Shown: positions 24,583 to 31,863 of the stretch, one piece after another
Position numbering within the stretch: position 1 is the stretch's first letter
Layout: every line of letters begins with the position of its first letter
Source: an uncultured Sediminibacterium sp.
GTDB lineage: Bacteria; Bacteroidota; Bacteroidia; Chitinophagales; Chitinophagaceae
Assembly: GCF_946481145.1 (NCBI RefSeq)
Contig: NZ_CAMLMJ010000009.1
Coordinates: forward strand, 68,279 to 132,278
Reading direction: 5' to 3'
Length of the DNA: 64,000 nt
The notes under the pieces: generated by a model
Database searches by the model: none
Told to the model about the DNA's origin: nothing
What the model saw: only the letters and a program-made list of their open reading frames with translations
Made by a program: the position numbers and the translations under genes

Positions 24583-25431
24583 TTATTTGTATTGACTAGG
24601 TGGAGGAATCATGATTTTTCCTGTATCGCGAATAGGTCCGACACTACTGATGTACATATCCATCACCTGTCCCTGACGAATTTTATTGGGCATTCTGTTC
24701 CCTGCATCATCGAGTAACTCAGACAGGTAATCCGGAGACTGGCGAACGACAAAAGCAGTGGCAGAATCGCGGATATTGCCCATGGCTACGATTGCTCCAA
24801 CATTGATGCTTAAACTGGAAAGATAGGAACGTGCTTCGCTTAATGTCATGCCGACAAGATTCGGCACATCCATTTCATTGCCACCTAATCCACTACCCAA
24901 CACAAAACTGATGGTGGCACCAAGTGGAACTTTATCGCCTTCTTTTACGGCTACGCCATTATAAAGTTGTTCGAGCACGGAGTTTCTTGCGATATCGGGT
25001 TTATAGGTGATGGCCCCCATTTTCAATTGCAGGCTTTGCAGGTACAATTCCGCACTTTTTACAGAATAGCCAATTAAACTGGGCATTTCAACCTGTGGTG
25101 GAACCATTCGGTTAACCGTAAGATAAATGGTTCTACCCGATTTTACCGTTGCATCGGCTTCCGGTGTTTGTCTAACCACCGCCAGTTTGGGAATGCTGTC
25201 TACATAAACCGAATCCTGAATTTCTACTTCAAATCCGGCCTGCTCTAATAATTGCGTGGCTGCGGTTACTTCCTGTCCGGTAACGGAAGGAACTTTTGTA
25301 ATGTTACCGTAGCCGGTAAACCATCCAAGTAAAGAGAAAAAGAGTATAATCAGTATCAGAACAATACCTAAAGCTGCAAGCATATTAACCCACAGCGGTT
25401 TTTCGGTGATCTTCTTTATAAATTGTTTCAT
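24583..25431 (-). CDS. PASTA-domain single-pass membrane protein
   Basis: A short cytoplasmic tail is followed by one transmembrane helix (about residues 16-38). Three PASTA domains come next, opening with VPSVTGQEVTAATQLLEQAGF, MPSLIGYSVKSAELYLQSL and VPNLVGMTLSEARSYLSSL. PASTA domains bind muropeptides or beta-lactams in kinases and PBPs. Here there is no kinase or transpeptidase domain, so the protein may act as a cell-wall sensor or scaffold (inference). It lies next to ddl, which supports a peptidoglycan link. The C-terminus ends in a Pro-rich tail. Confidence 0.88.
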   Translation of the reverse strand: MKQFIKKITEKPLWVNMLAALGIVLILIILFFSLLGWFTGYGNITKVPSVTGQEVTAATQLLEQAGFEVEIQDSVYVDSIPKLAVVRQTPEADATVKSGRTIYLTVNRMVPPQVEMPSLIGYSVKSAELYLQSLQLKMGAITYKPDIARNSVLEQLYNGVAVKEGDKVPLGATISFVLGSGLGGNEMDVPNLVGMTLSEARSYLSSLSINVGAIVAMGNIRDSATAFVVRQSPDYLSELLDDAGNRMPNKIRQGQVMDMYISSVGPIRDTGKIMIPPPSQYK

Positions 25432-25524
25432 TGGCTGATATAAACCTAAAATGTCTATCGAATATTAACCAAGTTAAAGGTTTCCCCTTGGGTACCAAAC
25501 CCCTGGCCAACGTTTTTTATAATT

Positions 25525-26505
25525 TTAACGAAGTGCCTCATTAACCAGCGCCGTATAAAATTCTTTGAGTGATTTCCCCATTGCCCTTACCTGCTGTGGT
25601 ATTACGCTCGCATCGCTTTGTCCGGGTACAGTATTTACTTCGAGCATAAAAGGCTGTTGCAGTTCTTGTTCATAAATAAAATCGATACGTACTACCCCCC
25701 TGCAATTAAGCACTTCATATACTTTTTTTGCGGCGGCTTCAAGCTGCGATTTCATGGTATCGGTAATTTGTGCCGGTGTAGTTTCTACACTTTTGCCCTG
25801 ATATTTTGCTTCAAAATCAAAGAATTCATTTTTGGTTTCAATTTCGGTAATAGGTAATACCTGGATATTACCAGCAGATTTAAATACGCCAATCGTAAAT
25901 TCTCTTCCGCTGATAAACTCTTCCACCAGTAACTGGGTATCTTCTTTAAAACCCTTTTCCAGTGCCAATGGAAGTTCTTCTGCAGTATTCACCTTACTCA
26001 TACCTATACTACTACCTCCGCTATTGGGTTTTACAAAAACAGGTAATCGAAGTTTACTTAAAATAACTTCCGGTTCAACAGGTGTGTGTTTGAATACATG
26101 CATTGATTGCGCCACATGAATGCCACTAAAAGCAGCCACTGCAACTGTATAACGTTTGTTCATGGTTAATGCTGAAGTGGCAGCATCACAACTGGTATAA
26201 GGCAACCCGAGCATATCGAAATAGCCTTGTAATTTACCATCTTCTCCGGGTGTTCCGTGTATGCATAAAAGCACTACATCAAAATGAACCTGCGAACCTT
26301 TATCAGTAATGGAAAAATCATCTCTATTCACTTTCGACTTCTCGCCGGCTTCATTTTCATACCACCATCCGGATGAATTGATATCGATTTTATATACATC
26401 AAACAGATCTCTGTCGAGGTTATTGCCAACTGTTACTGCGCTTTTATAACTAATCTGGGCTTCTCCGCTTAATCCGCCCGTAACCAAGGCCAGTTTTTTC
26501 TTCAT
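25525..26505 (-). CDS. ddl: D-alanine--D-alanine ligase
   Basis: Ddl joins two D-Ala with ATP to give the dipeptide for peptidoglycan precursors in the cytoplasm. The ATP-grasp enzyme has the usual elements: CIHGTPGEDGKLQGYFDMLG near residue 75, FVKPNSGGSSIGMSKV in the central domain, and RIDFIYEQ..MLEVNTVPGQS with the Mg ligands near the end. I start at the ATG for MKKKLALVTGG. An in-frame ATG 63 codons earlier reads through a repeat and is rejected. The final length is 326 aa, standard for the family. Gene order here is ddl, PASTA, rhodanese. Confidence 0.95.
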   Translation of the reverse strand: MKKKLALVTGGLSGEAQISYKSAVTVGNNLDRDLFDVYKIDINSSGWWYENEAGEKSKVNRDDFSITDKGSQVHFDVVLLCIHGTPGEDGKLQGYFDMLGLPYTSCDAATSALTMNKRYTVAVAAFSGIHVAQSMHVFKHTPVEPEVILSKLRLPVFVKPNSGGSSIGMSKVNTAEELPLALEKGFKEDTQLLVEEFISGREFTIGVFKSAGNIQVLPITEIETKNEFFDFEAKYQGKSVETTPAQITDTMKSQLEAAAKKVYEVLNCRGVVRIDFIYEQELQQPFMLEVNTVPGQSDASVIPQQVRAMGKSLKEFYTALVNEALR

Positions 26506-26541
26506 GATAATTTTGCAGGTTTTCAACAAAGATAGAAGAAT

Positions 26542-26599
26542 GGCAGATGTCAGATCGCAGATATAAAATAAATCTGGGATCTGCCATCTACCATCTGCC
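26542..26599. repeat. Heptamer hairpin (GGCAGAT unit)
   Basis: The left arm is GGCAGATGTCAGATCGCAGAT (26542-26562) and the inverse right arm is 26572-26599. The right arm has one 7-base unit more. It lies upstream of ddl. The same unit forms the rpsK-rpsD hairpin at 53829-53884. Confidence 0.75.
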
Positions 26600-26601
26600 A
26601 T

Positions 26602-26705
26602 AAAAAAAGGTGAAGAAACTACCCGTCTCTTCACCTCACGTTGACGGGAAATATCACCCGCCGTTACTAGTTGTCGTATGTTCAGATACAACAATAATTG
26701 ATAGT
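26602..26705 (-). ncRNA. Candidate structured RNA ending in an intrinsic terminator
   Basis: On the minus strand, after the ferredoxin gene, three hairpins follow one another. The first is GTTGTAT / ATACGACAAC with a 2-nt bulge plus a 1-nt extension. The second is GGCGGG / CCCGTC with an 8-nt loop. The third is a 9-bp stem AGGTGAAGA / TCTTCACCT ending in seven T. The 3' strand of the second stem (CCCGTC) is also perfectly complementary to GACGGG in the terminator loop, so two folds compete or a pseudoknot can form. It may be a small RNA, or simply an elaborate 3' end of the ferredoxin mRNA. The terminator is certain; the rest is inference. Confidence 0.4.
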
Positions 26706-26774
26706 ACTAATTTACAAAATACCCCCGGTAATTGCAAGCTTTCAGGTCAAAAGTTTAGCACAGGGTATTGTGCA

Positions 26775-27122
26775 TTAAATGTGCATTTTCTCCTTTTTTG
26801 CGAGCAGCTCATCCACTGTTTCCTGGTACATTTCATCAGGAACGCAACAGTCTACCGGACATACCGCCGCACACTGTGGTTCTTCATGAAAACCCTGACA
26901 TTCTGTACACTTGTTAGGTGTAATATAATAAGTATCAACACTAATGGGCTCAAAACGCTGGTCAGCGTCTACAACTGAGCCATCCATCAGGGTAAAACTT
27001 CCTTTTATGGTAGTTCCATCTGCAATTGCCCATTCTACACCGCCTTCATAAATGGCGTTATTAGGACATTCGGGCTCACAGGCACCGCAATTGATACACT
27101 CTTCGGTTATTTTGATAGCCAT
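26775..27122 (-). CDS. Dicluster 4Fe-4S ferredoxin
   Basis: This 115-residue cytosolic electron carrier has two cluster-binding Cys sets: CINCGACEPECP near the N-terminus and CTECQGFHEEPQCAAVCPVDCC toward the end. The long linker between the sets and the extra Cys residues are typical of the YfhL/Alvin-type ferredoxins. The gene is divergent from a LuxC-like acyl-CoA reductase, a pairing I recall from other Bacteroidota, which suggests a possible electron partner. The divergent spacer is 59 bases. Confidence 0.93.
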   Translation of the reverse strand: MAIKITEECINCGACEPECPNNAIYEGGVEWAIADGTTIKGSFTLMDGSVVDADQRFEPISVDTYYITPNKCTECQGFHEEPQCAAVCPVDCCVPDEMYQETVDELLAKKEKMHI

Positions 27123-27181
27123 ATTAATGGGTTTGTTGGGTTAGTGATTCTACATTTGCTTTCCAAAAATACGGTTGACAA

Positions 27182-28180
27182 ATGATTTTACAAGAACGAA
27201 TTCAATTAATGGCCCGCTTGGGGGAATATATGCTGGGAAAGGATGAAGCATGGATGGAAGTTCGAGAACGTGCCTATCGTGAAAATGCCTGGTTTATTCC
27301 TGAATTCCAGGATTTGGCTATTCAACAGATTGCTACTCATTTTCTTCAACCCGACCTGCTTCAGCAATTGGCAGTAGATTATGGTGTAAAAGATACTCCC
27401 GCAAACCCACATACCGTTGGTATTGTGATGGCAGGAAATATTCCACTAGTTGGCTTTCATGATTTTCTGGCAGTTTTTATCAGTGGGCATCCCATGGTCA
27501 TTAAAACTTCCTCTAAAGATGAATGGCTCATCAAACACCTGGTTAAAAAACTTTACGAATGGGAAATCACCATTCAGAACCAGGTATCCTTTGCAGAGCA
27601 GTTAAAAGGCTGTGATGCATATATAGCTACCGGCTCTAATAATGCAGGCAGGTATTTTGAATACTATTTTGGAAAATACCCGAATATCATCCGTAAAAAC
27701 AGGACCTCAGTAGCTGTGTTGGATGGTAGTGAAACGAAAGAGGAGTTAAGTCTGCTAGCAGATGACATACAACGTTATTTCGGACTCGGATGCAGGAATA
27801 TTACGCAGTTATATGTACCTGAAAGTTATGATTTCGTACCTGTTTTACATGAATTGAAGCGATACGAGTACCTGATGGATTACCACAAATACAAACACAA
27901 TTACGATTACCACCTGGCATTATTGATCATGGGGAATAAATACTACATGAACAATGATTCATTAGTGTTAACCGAAAATATCTCTCCATTCTCGCCGGTT
28001 AGCCAGGTTCACTACCAATTTTACAAGGATAAGGAGGCCCTGACAAAAATGCTTTCCGAAAACCTGGATATTCAGTGTGTGGTTGGACATGGCTTTATTC
28101 CAATAGGTCAGGCACAAAGTCCTGGCTTAACAGATTATGCCGACGGTGTTGATACTATGGCATTTTTGCAGCAATTATGA
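27182..28180 (+). CDS. LuxC-like acyl-CoA reductase
   Basis: The 332-residue protein resembles the LuxC reductase family, which reduces acyl-CoA or acyl thioesters to aldehydes with NADPH. The Rossmann-type motif GIVMAGNIPLVGFHDFLAV and the catalytic Cys204 in FGLGCRNITQLY are visible, as is TGSNNAGRYFEYYFG. It is shorter than LuxC (about 480 aa), as is usual for the Bacteroidota branch. No lux operon partners are present, so bioluminescence is not implied; the natural substrate is unknown. A TACATTTG box (27151-27158) about 24 bases upstream fits the -7 element of a Bacteroidota promoter. Confidence 0.85.
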   Translation: MILQERIQLMARLGEYMLGKDEAWMEVRERAYRENAWFIPEFQDLAIQQIATHFLQPDLLQQLAVDYGVKDTPANPHTVGIVMAGNIPLVGFHDFLAVFISGHPMVIKTSSKDEWLIKHLVKKLYEWEITIQNQVSFAEQLKGCDAYIATGSNNAGRYFEYYFGKYPNIIRKNRTSVAVLDGSETKEELSLLADDIQRYFGLGCRNITQLYVPESYDFVPVLHELKRYEYLMDYHKYKHNYDYHLALLIMGNKYYMNNDSLVLTENISPFSPVSQVHYQFYKDKEALTKMLSENLDIQCVVGHGFIPIGQAQSPGLTDYADGVDTMAFLQQL

Positions 28181-28201
28181 CAATAATTCGCTATAAATAC
28201 G

Positions 28202-28234
28202 AGACCATGGACTATGGTCTATGGTCCATGGTCT
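28202..28234. repeat. Heptamer hairpin (TAGACCA / TGGTCTA unit)
   Basis: AGACCATGGACTAT pairs with ATGGTCCATGGTCT around a 5-base loop, 21 bases after the LuxC-like gene. It shares its units with the array at 2493-2520, 25 kb away. The remaining DNA to the HtrA gene (28235-28476) holds no gene I can support. Confidence 0.7.
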
Positions 28235-28401
28235 ATTACCTTGCGCCAAGCCTCCCCTACAACCCAGGTTCGCATTATTGCATGGCTTAGCCAGTTTGCG
28301 GATAATTCGTTAACTTTAACATTGGCTTTCCTCTCGATCTACGAGGATTGCCGTAAAACATTTGTTAAATACTGTCAGAGGTATACTGTCAATTAAACAG
28401 C

Positions 28402-28436
28402 TTTGTTTATTTGCTGTCTGAAAGGCATATTATTTG
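28402..28436 (+). promoter_or_regulatory. Possible promoter of the HtrA gene
   Basis: TTTG at 28402-28405 and TATTATTTG at 28428-28436 resemble the Bacteroidota -33 TTTG and -7 TAnnTTTG boxes. Both the spacing (22 bases) and the -7 box (one base too long) are off the ideal. Confidence 0.3.
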
Positions 28437-28476
28437 ATCCAATTAGATTATTCAAATCATTAAAAGACCATGCATT

Positions 28477-29997
28477 ATGAATCTTAAGAACATTTTAGCC
28501 GTGGTTGCCATAAGCGCCACCACTGCTGTCCTCAGTGTTTGGGGTTTTAGCAAATACAACGATTACCAACGAGCAGGCATACAGGAATCCGGAAAGCTAC
28601 CGGTGAACTATGCTGGTTTTTTTGATAAAAACAATAATATGGCGGCTGCGATTGATTTTACGCCAGCAGCTACCAGTGCTACCCCTGCGGTGGTGCACAT
28701 AAAAACAAAAACCAAAGCTCGCCAGGTTAGTAATACACAACGTCAGCGTAGTAATCCTTTTGCCGATTTATTTGGTGACGATTTTGGTGATTTCTTTGGT
28801 GGTCCACGTGTTATTCCAGAGCAACGCGCAAGCGGTAGTGGTGTATTGATTACTGAAGATGGATACATCATTACCAATAACCACGTTGTTGATGGTGCTG
28901 ATGAAATCAACGTTACGCTGGCCAATAAGAAATCTTATAAAGCCACTTTAATTGGTACAGATCCAAGCAGCGATATCGCTGTAATTAAAGTTGAAGGGAA
29001 AGCCCTTCCATACTTAGTATATGGAAATAGTGATGAAGTAAAACTTGGGCAGTGGGTATTGGCAATTGGATATCCTTTAAATCTTGATGCCACTGTAACC
29101 GCCGGTATTGTAAGTGCAAAATCAAGATCAATCGGTATCAACAGCCGCCAAAGTCAAAGTCCGGTTGAATCATTTATTCAAACAGATGCTGCAGTTAACT
29201 CTGGTAATAGTGGTGGTGCCCTCATTAATACTTCAGGAGAATTGATCGGTATTAATTCAGCCATTGCATCTCCTACTGGTTCTTATGCTGGTTATTCTTA
29301 TGCAATTCCTGTTAATATCGTTAAGAAAATAGTTACCGATATCGTAAAATTTGGTACAGTTCAACGCGCTTTTATAGGTATTAATTACCCTAATGAAAAT
29401 CTTTCAGACGATCAGTTACGTGAACTGGAAAAAGAACTGGGCACTTCAATTAAAGAAGGAGAAGGTGTTATTATCACAGGAGTACCTGATGGTGGTGCCG
29501 CTGCCGCTGCTGGTTTGAAAAAAGGTGACCTTGTTACCAAAGTAAATGGAAATGTAGTTACTAATGGACCTGAATTACAAGAACAGGTTGCTTTATATAA
29601 GCCGGGCGATAAAATATCTGTGAGTTATAAAAGAGGCGGAAAAGAAAACACCGTAAACATTACCCTGAAAAACAAAGTTGGTACTACTGAAGTAGTAAAA
29701 TCTACTTCTGCTCTTGAACAACTGGGTGGCGAATTGGAAACCATTGATAAAAGTCTTGCTGCTGCAAATGAAATCAAAGGCGGTGTCCGTGTTAAAAAAG
29801 TAGGAACAGGATTATTAAGCAAAAGCAAAATGCAGGATGGATTTGTTATAACTGGCGTAAATGGACGTGAAGTAAAAACAGTTGCAGAACTACAGGAAGT
29901 ATTATCTTCTGTTAAGAGCGGTGTTGTTAGACTTGAAGGTATTTATCCTGGATTTGAAGGAAGTTATACTTACCCGTTAAATTTATCAAGAGAATAA
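28477..29997 (+). CDS. HtrA/DegP-type periplasmic serine protease
   Basis: Do-like proteases degrade or refold damaged envelope proteins. The N-terminus is a membrane anchor or signal (about residues 5-23). The trypsin-like domain carries the triad His136 (NNHVVDG), Asp166 (SSDIAV) and Ser245 (GNSGGAL). Two PDZ domains follow, starting near residues 290 (AFIGINYPNENLSDDQ) and 430 (GVRVKKVG). A flexible Phe/Gly/Asp-rich loop (FADLFGDDFGDFFGG) precedes the protease core, as in other DegP/DegQ proteins. Length (506 aa) is normal. It is monocistronic, with a strong terminator behind it. Confidence 0.95.
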   Translation: MNLKNILAVVAISATTAVLSVWGFSKYNDYQRAGIQESGKLPVNYAGFFDKNNNMAAAIDFTPAATSATPAVVHIKTKTKARQVSNTQRQRSNPFADLFGDDFGDFFGGPRVIPEQRASGSGVLITEDGYIITNNHVVDGADEINVTLANKKSYKATLIGTDPSSDIAVIKVEGKALPYLVYGNSDEVKLGQWVLAIGYPLNLDATVTAGIVSAKSRSIGINSRQSQSPVESFIQTDAAVNSGNSGGALINTSGELIGINSAIASPTGSYAGYSYAIPVNIVKKIVTDIVKFGTVQRAFIGINYPNENLSDDQLRELEKELGTSIKEGEGVIITGVPDGGAAAAAGLKKGDLVTKVNGNVVTNGPELQEQVALYKPGDKISVSYKRGGKENTVNITLKNKVGTTEVVKSTSALEQLGGELETIDKSLAAANEIKGGVRVKKVGTGLLSKSKMQDGFVITGVNGREVKTVAELQEVLSSVKSGVVRLEGIYPGFEGSYTYPLNLSRE

Positions 29998-30016
29998 TTC
30001 CTCCCAAAAAAGCTAT

Positions 30017-30053
30017 AAAAAAAGCGAATGAAGTAAGTTCATTCGCTTTTTTT
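30017..30053. terminator. Bidirectional terminator between htrA and the GH13 gene
   Basis: A perfect 16-bp stem (GCGAATGAA / TTCATTCGC plus flanking A and T runs) with a 5-base loop serves both convergent genes. It lies 20 bases past the protease stop and 4 bases before the GH13 stop on the other strand. Confidence 0.92.
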
Positions 30054-30056
30054 ATG

Positions 30057-31322
30057 TCAATATTGTTTGATATAGACTAAATAATCGCCCGGTAATAATT
30101 CAAAACTTTCTGCATTTGAAAAATGATATTGAATTCCGGAGAACAGGTTAACATAGCTTCCCTCCAACCATTCATGCGAAATAGGTATGATGCATTTTTC
30201 CTGTTCTGACAAATTCAACAACACCAGTACCTGATTATGTTCTTTCCGTCTGAAATAGGCCATTGCGGGTGCCGCCTCAACAGGAAGTATGAATGTTTCT
30301 CCTCCAGTAATTGCGGCATTCGATTTTCGCATTTGCAATAATGTTTGATAGAACGATTGTAAGATTGGTTCCTTATGCCATTCAATCTGATCTTTATCAA
30401 AGAATGCCAGTCGTTTCATATTGGGATTTTCCTGTCCACTATATATCAGTGGTATTCCTTGCCAGGTACAGGTAAATACGGCCCATGCTTTGGCGCAAAG
30501 ACCATACTTTTCATATTCGGTACCGTTCCAGCTATTTTCATCGTGGTTACTGGTAAAAAATAATTTACTTGCTCCTACAGGGTATTGTGAATAAGCATGT
30601 AATACTTCATGTAGTTGATGTAAACCTGTTTCACCTTTTACAAATTTTTCCGTTGTGTGCATCCACCACCATGCATAACTGGTATCAAATGCATTATGAT
30701 AATTCACTTCTTCACATTCTGCCAGCCAGTAACCAGGTTTTATTGCGTCGCAGCATGCCCTTGCTTCCATCCAGAAATCGAGTGGAACAAGATGTGCCAT
30801 ATCACATCGAAAACCATCAATATCAAACTCTTTCAACCAATATTGCATAGCTTCTACCATTGCCGTGCGCATGGCCTCCTGGTTAAAATCGAGATCAATC
30901 ACATCTTTCCATCCGTTTCTTTCAGTGAAATTACCCAACTCATCTTTTATATACCATTCAGGATGTTCGTTCGTCCAGTGATGGTCATAGCCAGTATGGT
31001 TCGCCACCCAATCAATAATAACCCGCATACCTAACGCATGCGCTTCATTGATTAATGCACGAAAATCATGTTCGTTACCGAATTCCGGATTAATACGGGT
31101 ATAACTGCTACAAGCATAATAACTGCCAAGTGTACCTTGTCTTTCTTCTATACTTATTGGAGTAACAGGCATTAACCAGAGTATATCTACCCCCATATCC
31201 TTTAATCTTGGAAGATGCTTACTAAAAGCTGTAAATGTTCCTTCTGATGTATACTGTCTGATATTGACTTCATAGATCGAAGCAGATTCGGCCCAGGGCA
31301 CTGGTTTAAAGCTATGACTCAT
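30057..31322 (-). CDS. GH13-family alpha-glucan hydrolase (alpha-amylase type)
   Basis: The 421-residue protein has no signal peptide, so it should act on intracellular glucans or maltodextrins. The (beta/alpha)8 barrel shows the GH13 conserved regions: VIIDWVANHTG, DGFRCDMAH with nucleophile Asp174, LAECEE with acid/base Glu202, and TSNHDENSW with Asp261. A short C-terminal beta domain ends the protein. Substrate specificity cannot be decided from these motifs alone. The gene is monocistronic; upstream is a long non-coding stretch. Confidence 0.9.
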   Translation of the reverse strand: MSHSFKPVPWAESASIYEVNIRQYTSEGTFTAFSKHLPRLKDMGVDILWLMPVTPISIEERQGTLGSYYACSSYTRINPEFGNEHDFRALINEAHALGMRVIIDWVANHTGYDHHWTNEHPEWYIKDELGNFTERNGWKDVIDLDFNQEAMRTAMVEAMQYWLKEFDIDGFRCDMAHLVPLDFWMEARACCDAIKPGYWLAECEEVNYHNAFDTSYAWWWMHTTEKFVKGETGLHQLHEVLHAYSQYPVGASKLFFTSNHDENSWNGTEYEKYGLCAKAWAVFTCTWQGIPLIYSGQENPNMKRLAFFDKDQIEWHKEPILQSFYQTLLQMRKSNAAITGGETFILPVEAAPAMAYFRRKEHNQVLVLLNLSEQEKCIIPISHEWLEGSYVNLFSGIQYHFSNAESFELLPGDYLVYIKQY

Positions 31323-31597
31323 TTTACGATGATACTGATTTTTAGGGAAAATCAGGTATTTATAGGTATTGTCAATGCTTTAAGGGCTTAATAGAATTGT
31401 TCATTAAAAATTCTTGGATAAAAAAAGTTAAGTATCGCATCATCGAAAGGGTAAACCTATTGAATTACATAAGTCAGAACAGTTAGATTGTACTTCCTTA
31501 ACAGTTATTGCCTGTTATAAAAACCCAGATGAGCCCAAAGATGTCATCAAAAACTGGCTTTGAGCTGTGGGCCATGAGCTTCATGATACGGGTATGA
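31323..31597. other. Non-coding stretch upstream of the GH13 gene
   Basis: About 275 AT-rich bases hold no supportable reading frame on either strand. It should contain the GH13 promoter, but no clear TTTG / TAnnTTTG pair stands out. Near its right end (31555-31580) is GAGCTGTGGGCCATGAGCTT, which resembles degenerate heptamer-array DNA. Confidence 0.5.
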
Positions 31598-31669
31598 TGG
31601 AACGCAGATCTTCATGATTTTCAAGATTTATCATGATAGATCTTGAAAATCATGAAGATCCGTGTTCTA
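31598..31669. repeat. Dispersed palindromic repeat, copy 2 (long perfect stem)
   Basis: GGAACGCA opens and CCGTGTTCTAT closes the element. Between them a perfect 21-bp inverted repeat (GATCTTCATGATTTTCAAGAT and its complement) encloses a loop with TTATCATGAT. The flanks match those of the element at about 58470-58520 and the half-element at the window start, while the palindromic core differs. Confidence 0.75.
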
Positions 31670-31767
31670 TTAATAGCAGACTGTGCGTTTTCGGCTATCA
31701 AATATTTATTTAAGTCACTGATTTTAAATTATCTAATTCGCAGGTCCACTTCGTATATTCCATTAAA

Positions 31768-31848
31768 AGCAGAAAGCCAATTAATGCACCAACAAGGCTT
31801 GCAGCTTGCAGCTTGTAGCATGCAGCCAAATTTCCCCGGACAACAATG
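31768..31848. repeat. Composite repeat with heptamer core, copy A
   Basis: The order is AGCAGAAAGCC, GCACCAACAAGGC, then heptamers GCTTGCA GCTTGCA GCTTGTA GCATGCA, then CAAATTTCCCCGGACAA. The first two blocks recur inverted at 36560-36592, and the last recurs inverted at 63947-63969. The heptamers between them differ from copy to copy. It lies just beyond the symporter stop codon. Confidence 0.65.
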
Positions 31849-31863
31849 GAATTGAACGCTAAT

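Noticed and set aside
27182..28180. Bioluminescence (lux) locus
   Set aside because: Only a short LuxC-like reductase is present; luxA, luxB, luxD and luxE are absent.
28214..28396. A 60-codon plus-strand frame between the LuxC-like and HtrA genes
   Set aside because: It starts inside the heptamer hairpin, has no recognisable domain and no upstream signal, and overlaps the probable HtrA control region.
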